From Mastigias papua (taxonomy: Eukaryota > Cnidaria > Scyphozoa > Rhizostomeae > Mastigiidae), in NCBI GenBank assembly GCA_964019165.1, contig OZ025284.1, positions 657,185 to 721,184 of the forward strand: 64,000 nucleotides of DNA, in the 5' to 3' direction. The stretch's first letter is position 1, and each line of letters opens with the position of its first letter. The notes beneath the pieces are model-generated. The model saw only the letters and a list, made by a program, of their open reading frames with translations, was not told where the DNA came from and did no database searches. Made by a program: the position numbers and the translations under genes. Positions 58,701 through 64,000 of this stretch are shown piece by piece.

Positions 58701-61700
58701 AGGACTATCCCTATCAACAACTAAACGACATCACATTACTGGCTCAAAGAATACAAACTATAGATATCAAATGAGTTCTCTTTGCATAAATTTTATACCT
58801 TTCCTTTATCGAAGAAATCTATAATTTCTCTGTACAAGATCTCTTTTAATTGCCTTTGTGTGTAGCCTCTGTATTTTACTTGGTGAGTTCCTGATAACGG
58901 TTCATCATTCCACTAAAAGAAGATATCAAATTAGATAAAATAACGAAATTCTATAGCTCTACGCTATAGCTGACTTTGTGTACAGCATTACATTGGCGAC
59001 TGAGCGCTACAAATCCGGCTCTCAAAGCATTTTCATGCCATTCAATACATCAATATTGCACGATAAGTTAAACAGAAATGCACACTCACACAACAAACTG
59101 TTCATCTGCCATGAGACTTCTAGTTCCATATATTATTTTAAAGTACTACCGTTTACTACCATCGTTTATTCATTAAATAATAAAACTCTACAGAACCATG
59201 CAAAATTAATATGAAATAAACAACAAGAAGAACAATTTCTTATCTCGAATAGAGATTAAAATTGGCCATTGCAAAGAAGAAACATAAGAAGAGTAATGAG
59301 CCAAAGTAAAAATAAATCATATAATAACAGCAATTGATAATAACAAACAATGTTAAACAAATAAAACGTACCGACAAAAGTTCAGCATGAAGCAAAAGAG
59401 TGAATGCTGCCTCGGTGTAGTTTTCAACACTCAAATGGAGGTCGCAAAGTTTGTACAAATATCTAACAGGAGATACAAAGGGCTGTACGTTAGAAATGGC
59501 TAGGTGCCACAATGTACTGATAGAAGATGGCGAGAGGTTAGCGTCAATCGACAGAAATTATCAACCTACCTGTCCTACGCCCCATCTCCCCAGAAAAGAC
59601 CACCGTGGCTATGATATTTCCAAAGCATGGAATGGATAGAGAAATTTTTCAAAAATTGACGCCAATGAGCAGGCAGAAATCATTGGCGATAAGATAATGT
59701 CATCTAGTGGAAGTTCAAACACTGGACATGTTTATAAGTAAGAAAGGGATTGTATACACATCATTGCTTCTAAAAATAGAACTCTCTTTTCAATAAATTT
59801 CAGGCCCCTCTCCAATGCCTCAAAATTGAAAAGTAGAGTCATGTCAAATCTACAGAACTAAGGAATTAAGGACCTAACGAACTAAAGAACCCTGTTGCTA
59901 TTTATATGCAATAAACTGACAGATACCTACCTAATGTACATCTCTTCTCGTTTGATGCCTTGGTAGAAATACTGTGAAAGTATCACAGAAAGTGTTCACG
60001 TTAGTATGCCCTCTTTTCAACAACAAAGAATGTAACATCACTACACCCGGTTCGCTTACTTTGCGTACAGATAATCGATTAAGTGATTTATGGATTGACA
60101 ATCCAGTCAAACAATAAGAATAGAAACTGAATCAGTTACTAAACCAATGAGCTACTAAAAGACAATTCAATGAGTTTCATCTAACATTTGCACTAATCTG
60201 ATAAAGTTAGCACTAATCTGATTTAAGATTATTACCGATTCTAGCATGAGGAAGTGAGTGGTAAACTATGCAATAATGTTTGGCAATACTGATCGGTGAG
60301 AAATCTGAGGTTTCACAAATATCCAACTAGGAAAGGTTTAAAATGCGAAAGCGTTAAGTGTACTCATTGTCGAAAGAATTAAATGGCCTAAAACTGAAAT
60401 GGTAAGGGGCTCTGCCTAATGACCCACGAAGAATCTTTCATCGGTCACAAAATAATATGAACATAAAATAAAACCAAAATTCCATACCAAGATGTTAACA
60501 GTGCAGCTCATTTTATTGTTTATGTTGTCATCCGTTTCCGTTACTGTCCGGTAGTCAAGGAGTCTGGTAAGGAGTTGCGTAATTGTATCAACGAAGGCCA
60601 TTCCAACACGACTGAATTCGGGGTTGCAGGATGGATTGCAAAACAAACCACCGAGTCTAAAGAAGGATAGAAAATAATACAATGAAAAGATCATGTTAAA
60701 TATGCAATAAAACCCTGTACATAACAGCCCAGATTATTGATAGCAGCCTGTTAATGCTCTTATGAAATGAGAAAGTTCCAGTAGTGAGGATGTAGCTGCT
60801 TCTACATTCAGCATACCCTTGCAGACCCTGCCTATCGCTGTTATGTATGTCATGATTCTGGAGCATTTATGAAAGAGGTAGATTGGCAAACAGGCTGAAT
60901 TTAGTTTTGAATTGATAGAGAATGAAAACATTTCTAAGAACCTAGTTGAATACTTGTTGACAAGTGCTAAGTAACTGAATTCAAAACATGCAACTTCAAG
61001 GTGTAGGCCTTATAATAAATGAAGGTTCTTGTGTGCGGGTTACTACTTTATCATCTTGACTCTTGATATGAAGACACTTTCTCATCAAATATCCCTAGCG
61101 TTCGGATTTTCAAAAGAAAGCTTCTTTTCTGTTCCAGTCAACCATGCGCATTGATAGACGAAGACAATATTGTATCTCCAGAAAAGATAGAATAAGCAAA
61201 ACTGTGACTTAAAAACCCCTCTTACATTTTTTGAAATAGCTCCTTATATTGTTCATCACCCTTTCCTCCTTCAACAAGAACATCCAATTGGCTGATTATC
61301 TCTGTTGCAACCTATTGGATCAACGATAAATCTCAGATTTGAGAAACACATTGAATACCTACATTCAATCATCCTGTAATGAAATACATCAGTGTCTTCA
61401 TTTGCTAACTAAGACAAAATACTTGCCAAAAAACTGAGTGTAATTAGACCAGCTCGAAAGAACCATCAATGGAAGGATGGAGGGAAGGCTTGAGAGAATG
61501 TAAATATTCGCTTTGGCAAAATGTGAGTGATTGAGAGCCATCTTTCTACTTTGCACATTTAGAAGTCATTCTAAACGTGCACGGAACCATTCACCTCCGC
61601 ACAAAAGATATGCTTCAAATCATTCGATCACTGGCTAATCGGATGTCAAATTATGCTTAACGGTGATATTCAATACAAGAACAGATGAAATTGGGGGTTT

Positions 61701-64000
61701 TCATTCATAGACACACTAGTGAAACGAGGAAAGGCAATATGTAATTCTAGAAACTGTCCCTAATTCTGGAGTATTCAGTTCAAAAGCTTTGATTCAGCCG
61801 TGCCCCCATCTGCTTATAGAAAGGGTACGTCATTGCATGCATCAAAACATTTCAACAGTAATCAACAGATTGGCGAATTAAACTGCAGGAAGAGATCTGC
61901 AACTTATCAACTATAAGCGATATAGCGATACCTACTATATCGAGTATGGCAAGATTCATTGTTGTCTACGCGCAGGGTCAGGGGTCAAACCTTGGGACAA
62001 TCCCAAGGGAATTTGCCAAAACAATAAATGATGTTGGTATTGGAGCACGAGTTGTTGAACTGCAGAAAGCTGTTGTTTTCCATTCTGCAAGAATCCTCCG
62101 TAAAGTGTTTTAAATTTGAGGTGTAAAGCTGACACATAGTTTCAAGCCGGTATCAAAAACAACCAAAACAATAAAAATATATTCATATTTTAACAGGTTT
62201 AGTTAGAGAGAGTGTGGAAGATGCAGTGACAAATAAAGCATCTGCTTCCTACAAACAATAGAATGATAAAGTGTGCAATGAGTAAAAATATGTGCACAAG
62301 AATATTAGCAAGATACCTGTCTGAAGTTTTGCTTGTTGCGAAATTCGCATTCAATCATATCAAAAAAAATAGGAAGTGTTGCTTTCCTCAGTTCTATAAA
62401 CGAAAAACAAGAAAGAACGTACTAAATGTATGATTTCATTGTCAAAAAAAAACAGCAGAAAAAGAACACGAATTTGATATAAAAGCTGTCTCTGCTCGAC
62501 TTTTAAAAGGAATCCCCATAAAGAGGATTTCAGTACAATGAAAAAAGGACGAGAGTAAAAAGGGGAAACGTTTCAAGTGAGCACATATTTTAAACTTAAA
62601 TGGAAAAGTTAAAAATAGCTAATAAACAAAACTACCTTCTTTTGGTATTAAAGTCATTTCCAAGAAAGGTCCCACAATTTCTGGCAAAAGCTTGATTTTA
62701 TTTGCTCCTGCAAAAGAATGACATACTTTCACCCATGAAAATAAAATGATACGAGTTACCTAACCGCTGATGACAAAGAGAGTTCTCAAATAGATGTATA
62801 GCGTTAGGTGTCAGCATGTTGGAGTAAGTTTGATGTCTTCTATCGGTTGTCTATATCAGGAACAGTGCACTGAACATTAGATATGGATTTCAATACATGA
62901 CATATTTCTATCAAAATCTGTTCTCGATAATCATACCAAAAGTTCAATGCATACACAAACTTATGCTTGCAATACTAAGAACCACTATCAGACGTTTCAT
63001 AATCTTTTGAAGAAAATGTCATTTTAGTAAACGAAAACTACATTAACTTTTCCACTTTTTATATAATATTCTGCAACACTAAGAAATTTGGATTCTCAAA
63101 GTTTTTGTCAAAATTGTCAGTAACTGCAAGTTAGCACTGGATAAAGCATACCAAGATATTGCCACATATCTGACACATGTTTAGCAACAACCAATCGCAT
63201 ATCCAAATATCTGCAACAAAAATTATACCCCTTTACATTCGTTTCTTACTCAATTAATTAATTACACACATGTTGACGGGTGTCTACGAAGAGAACTACT
63301 GTAAACGAATTTCCTTCACAGTCAAATGCTTGACTTTCACAGTCATATAAAATGAATCAGGAATGCAAGTTCTATAAGAAAAGTATCAAAACACTATTCT
63401 GAGTGATGAAAATACTTTGCAAAAAGTTAACAGCAGTTTTGTCTATTTTTATCATCTGAATAAAACATTGATATTCAAAATTGCTTTGAAATAGTGTACC
63501 TGAATATTTTTTTCAAATTTTGAGTAATTTTTCTATTTCAGATTTCCTCCCTTCATAAGTTGCTTTTGAACAAAATACAGTAAAACTGATACATAGGAAA
63601 TCATGATACCAACTTTTCTATTATCTTGTTTCTTTTCATTTCACTAAACTGTTCCAACTGTAAGGATTCTTGAGTGACAAATGCAACTGCCAACTGGAAA
63701 TAACTTCTCCAAAGCTGCAGGCAAAAACGGCTATTCTTAAAAAGATGAACTTTCCCGTAGCATGTTAGATAAAACTCTGCAGTCAAATTCATAGATTTAC
63801 TAACATCCAATATTACATAATAAACAGGCTTAAACCATTAAATGTTCTTCTTTTTTAATAAATTCACAAAAGGCTTCAAATGAGATACCATACGGTAGCC
63901 CCTCATCCGAAGAGTCAGCTACAAGTCGGAACATTCCTGGCGCCACCCATCCTTAGCACACAAGCGGATCTTACCTGGAGCTCGAAGCTGTCACCAACAA
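49673..64000 (-). CDS. DOCK1/2/5-like: DOCK-family Rac guanine-nucleotide exchange factor, C-terminal 785 codons (24 exons)
   Basis: DOCK proteins activate Rac by GDP release through the DHR2 domain, working with ELMO at the membrane (family knowledge). Twenty-four - strand exons join in frame from the window edge to a stop. Family blocks in order: [20 protein letters not shown] (scaffold before DHR2), [36 protein letters not shown] (start of DHR2), [55 protein letters not shown], and [16 protein letters not shown] with NYEKAFF (DHR2 lobe C, which holds the nucleotide sensor). The tail has [17 protein letters not shown] and APPVPPRQK, likely SH3-binding sites like those that bind Crk in DOCK1. 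The [14 protein letters not shown] block and Pro-rich tail favour the DOCK1/2/5 group over DOCK3/4. The SH3 and DHR1 parts lie beyond the window. Confidence 0.95.
49715..50417 (-). other. last DOCK intron
   Basis: AT-rich intron with a short TATATA tract at 49915-49955. No other element seen. Confidence 0.6.
50418..50663 (-). CDS. DOCK1/2/5-like: DOCK exon: proline-rich tail
   Basis: 82 codons from [11 protein letters not shown] to [16 protein letters not shown], with the Pro-rich stretches [15 protein letters not shown] (first A inferred from codon phase; [12 protein letters not shown] is plain) and [11 protein letters not shown]. The right boundary is secure (CTTCAG). The left one is the weak donor ATG/GTGGCT, chosen because it keeps phase with the last exon. 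If unspliced, the frame runs to a stop at 50337. Confidence 0.75.
50809..50911. repeat. minisatellite, 17/34-bp period
   Basis: TCATAAGGTGGT is repeated six times with alternating TTCTC and ATTCC spacers. It lies in a DOCK intron. Confidence 0.92.
51178..51370 (-). CDS. DOCK1/2/5-like: DOCK exon: proline-rich tail
   Basis: It encodes [18 protein letters not shown] followed by a Ser-, Asn- and Gln-rich stretch to [16 protein letters not shown] is a likely SH3 ligand. Acceptor TTTTTTAG, donor GTGAGT. Confidence 0.88.
51544..51800. repeat. minisatellite, about 77-bp period, GACT-rich
   Basis: GACTTCCTGTTT(G/T)ACTGT starts at 51544, 51621 and 51697. The interior is itself built of diverged TGACTTCC and CTGACTG words. 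It lies in the DOCK intron between 51371 and 51912. Confidence 0.9.
51913..51968 (-). CDS. DOCK1/2/5-like: DOCK exon: start of tail (56 nt)
   Basis: It encodes [18 protein letters not shown] and two bases of Ser. The frame was chosen by phase with both neighbours. Acceptor GCAACAG, donor GTATAC. Conservation is low, as usual for DOCK tails. Confidence 0.75.
51969..52724 (-). other. DOCK intron 51969-52724
   Basis: No exon, RNA gene or repeat recognised. Confidence 0.55.
52725..52856 (-). CDS. DOCK1/2/5-like: DOCK exon: end of DHR2
   Basis: 44 codons from [13 protein letters not shown] through [16 protein letters not shown] to YRRQV. The PFHE.M..CFK.(L/M)K block closes DHR2. Donor GTAACA. 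Confidence 0.94.
53093..53176 (-). CDS. DOCK1/2/5-like: DOCK exon: DHR2 lobe C
   Basis: It encodes [20 protein letters not shown] then LKELIVDQ, the AFF...YL...P segment directly after NYEK. Acceptor TGCCTAG, donor GTATTT. Confidence 0.93.
53240..53560. repeat. degenerate ATGATT/AATCA-rich stretch in DOCK intron
   Basis: Imperfect words such as AATCACT, AATGATC and CAATGATTG recur without a fixed period between the exons at 53093-53176 and 53631-53807. Confidence 0.6.
53631..53807 (-). CDS. DOCK1/2/5-like: DOCK exon: DHR2 lobe C, ending in a GC donor
   Basis: 59 codons from [13 protein letters not shown] to [16 protein letters not shown] then ISNYEK. This is the catalytic lobe C helix of DHR2, whose Val acts as nucleotide sensor in characterised DOCKs. 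The usual DPAV reads DAAV here. The following intron begins GCGAGT, a GC-AG intron; no GT alternative keeps the frame. Confidence 0.95.
53808..54362 (-). other. DOCK intron 53808-54362
   Basis: It contains TTTTCCTGATTTTCTTGAC at about 53875 and a related TTTTTCCTGATTTCC at about 54041, a diverged short direct repeat. The 130-codon + strand frame here is unsupported. Confidence 0.5.
54363..54449 (-). CDS. DOCK1/2/5-like: DOCK exon: DHR2
   Basis: It encodes [20 protein letters not shown] then WFEVSHSEK. The family block PGILRWFEV is exact. Acceptor TCACAG, donor GTAAAT. Confidence 0.96.
54848..54932 (-). CDS. DOCK1/2/5-like: DOCK exon: DHR2
   Basis: It encodes [20 protein letters not shown] then KDKDNEFA, the SRP..KG..D.DNEFA block. 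Acceptor CGTCAG, donor GTGAGT. Confidence 0.96.
55392..55473 (-). CDS. DOCK1/2/5-like: DOCK exon: DHR2
   Basis: It encodes [16 protein letters not shown] and [10 protein letters not shown]. The frame differs from the longest open frame here; it was chosen by splice phase and by the VCRV.PVP family match. Donor GTAAAC. Confidence 0.92.
55682..55736 (-). CDS. DOCK1/2/5-like: DOCK exon: DHR2
   Basis: It encodes [18 protein letters not shown], the PPDESIT.S block. Acceptor TTTTAG, donor GTATCT. Confidence 0.93.
55737..56507 (-). other. DOCK intron 55737-56507
   Basis: No exon, RNA gene or repeat recognised. Confidence 0.55.
56508..56594 (-). CDS. DOCK1/2/5-like: DOCK exon: DHR2 lobe B
   Basis: It encodes [17 protein letters not shown] then [12 protein letters not shown], the KVFIYRG.EYER..DF block. 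Acceptor TTCTAG, donor GTAATG. Confidence 0.95.
57018..57125 (-). CDS. DOCK1/2/5-like: DOCK exon: DHR2
   Basis: 36 codons from [10 protein letters not shown] to [17 protein letters not shown], the YF.VG.YG.GFP.FLR block. Acceptor TTCTAG, donor GTAAGT. Confidence 0.96.
57126..58163 (-). repeat. DOCK intron with degenerate ATC repeats (57730-58030)
   Basis: About 300 bases of imperfect ATCATC, AATCATCA and CACTAATC words. The rest of the intron shows nothing. Confidence 0.7.
58164..58253 (-). CDS. DOCK1/2/5-like: DOCK exon: DHR2 lobe A
   Basis: It encodes [20 protein letters not shown] then [10 protein letters not shown], the WE.GI.LCKELA.QYE block. Acceptor TTCACAG, donor GTATGC. Confidence 0.96.
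58799..58912 (-). CDS. DOCK1/2/5-like: DOCK exon: DHR2 lobe A
   Basis: 38 codons from WNDEPL to [20 protein letters not shown], the family's QRQLKE.LYREII..FDKGK block. Acceptor CTTTTAG, donor GTATAA. Confidence 0.96.
59372..59462 (-). CDS. DOCK1/2/5-like: DOCK exon: start of DHR2
   Basis: It encodes [20 protein letters not shown] then [10 protein letters not shown], the signature start of DHR2 lobe A. Acceptor TGTTAG, donor GTACGT. Confidence 0.96.
59931..59971 (-). CDS. DOCK1/2/5-like: DOCK exon (41 nt)
   Basis: It encodes [13 protein letters not shown] plus two bases of Arg, i.e. the FY...I.RE.MYIR block directly before DHR2. Acceptor TTCACAG, donor GTAGGT. Confidence 0.9.
60488..60656 (-). 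CDS. DOCK1/2/5-like: DOCK exon
   Basis: 56 codons from LGGLFCNP through [18 protein letters not shown] to MSCTVNIL. The LLDYR and MSCTVN parts are typical of the region before DHR2. Acceptor TCTTTAG, donor GTATGG. Confidence 0.93.
61226..61311 (-). CDS. DOCK1/2/5-like: DOCK exon
   Basis: It encodes [20 protein letters not shown] then QYKELFQK, the ...LD.LVE.G.GD..Y..LF block. Acceptor CAATAG, donor GTAAGA. Confidence 0.93.
61312..62316 (-). other. DOCK intron 61312-62316
   Basis: 1 kb of intron. No exon, repeat or RNA gene recognised. Confidence 0.55.
62317..62393 (-). CDS. DOCK1/2/5-like: DOCK exon
   Basis: It encodes [17 protein letters not shown] and RNKQNFRQ, the highly conserved LRKAT.PIFFDM block. 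Acceptor TTATAG, donor GTATCT. Confidence 0.95.
62636..62707 (-). CDS. DOCK1/2/5-like: DOCK exon
   Basis: It encodes [20 protein letters not shown] then PKE, the family's P.....P.LEMTLIPE block. Acceptor TTGCAG, donor GTAGTT. Confidence 0.93.
63152..63210 (-). CDS. DOCK1/2/5-like: DOCK exon
   Basis: It encodes [19 protein letters not shown], matching the DMR...S....DMW segment of DOCK proteins. Acceptor TTGCAG, donor GTATGC. Confidence 0.9.
63614..63714 (-). CDS. DOCK1/2/5-like: DOCK exon: [15 protein letters not shown] block
   Basis: The acceptor TTTTTGCCTGCAG is inside a longer open frame, so the true exon is shorter than that frame. The donor is GTTGGT, after two bases of Lys. This choice fits both neighbours in phase. 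Confidence 0.88.
63975..64000 (-). CDS. DOCK1/2/5-like: DOCK exon (partial at window edge)
   Basis: It encodes VGDSFELQ and ends at GTAAGA. The next exon begins LW, giving the family block FELQLW. The exon continues beyond the window. Confidence 0.85.

Larger units (their letters stand above)
59463..61225 (-). other. DOCK introns 59463-59930, 59972-60487 and 60657-61225
   Basis: Three introns without recognised elements. The short open frames in them have no family match. Confidence 0.55.

Noticed and set aside
63601..63810. Whole 69-codon frame as a DOCK exon
   Set aside because: Only 63614-63714 matches the family. The segment before the CTGCAG acceptor does not, and the exon at 63975 supplies the FELQ that must precede LW.
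1..64000. tRNA, rRNA or other classical RNA genes
   Set aside because: No tRNA-like cloverleaf with conserved box sequences or rRNA segment was noticed by eye. A covariance-model scan was not possible.

Overview
This is animal nuclear DNA, AT-rich and intron-dense, probably from an invertebrate. It carries the 3' parts of two spliced genes that face each other. On the + strand (192-13376) is the C-terminal half of the mitotic histone kinase HASPIN, reconstructed here as 11 exons that join in frame to the stop codon. On the - strand (64000-49673) is the C-terminal 785 codons of a DOCK-family Rac guanine-nucleotide exchange factor, reconstructed as 24 exons that join in frame, from the scaffold before DHR2 through the DHR2 domain to a proline-rich tail of DOCK1/2/5 type. 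Both genes run off the window at their 5' ends. The species cannot be named from the sequence. The exon structure, the animal-type LINE, the LTR element and the satellite rule out a prokaryote.

Layout. 1-13.4 kb: HASPIN. Its introns hold a (TA)n tract, a (GAT)n tract, a short A-tailed retroposon with 16-bp target duplications, a fold-back MITE-like element, a decayed antisense LINE and an ATATT-rich tract. 13.4-14.5 kb: the HASPIN downstream flank with a 156-bp hairpin. 14.5-40.1 kb: about 216 head-to-tail copies of a 118-bp satellite, with a 200-N gap. The array contains 7-, 8-, 9- and 10-unit higher-order repeats and a duplicated 3-kb block about 10 kb apart. 40.1-48.1 kb: an 8-kb non-satellite insertion, in phase with the satellite. 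It holds a gag-only LTR retrotransposon, a degenerate minisatellite, and 2.67 copies of an apparently identical 924-bp repeat rich in compound hairpins. 48.1-48.8 kb: six more consensus copies of the 118-bp satellite. 48.8-49.7 kb: the DOCK downstream flank. 49.7-64 kb: the DOCK gene.

The two host genes act in unrelated processes: HASPIN in histone H3 Thr3 phosphorylation at centromeres, DOCK in Rac activation and cytoskeletal control. Nothing suggests joint function. The unusual part is the 34-kb satellite and insertion block between their 3' ends. The many 114-codon open frames on its - strand are a by-product of a 118-bp period (118 leaves remainder 1 on division by 3) and are not genes.
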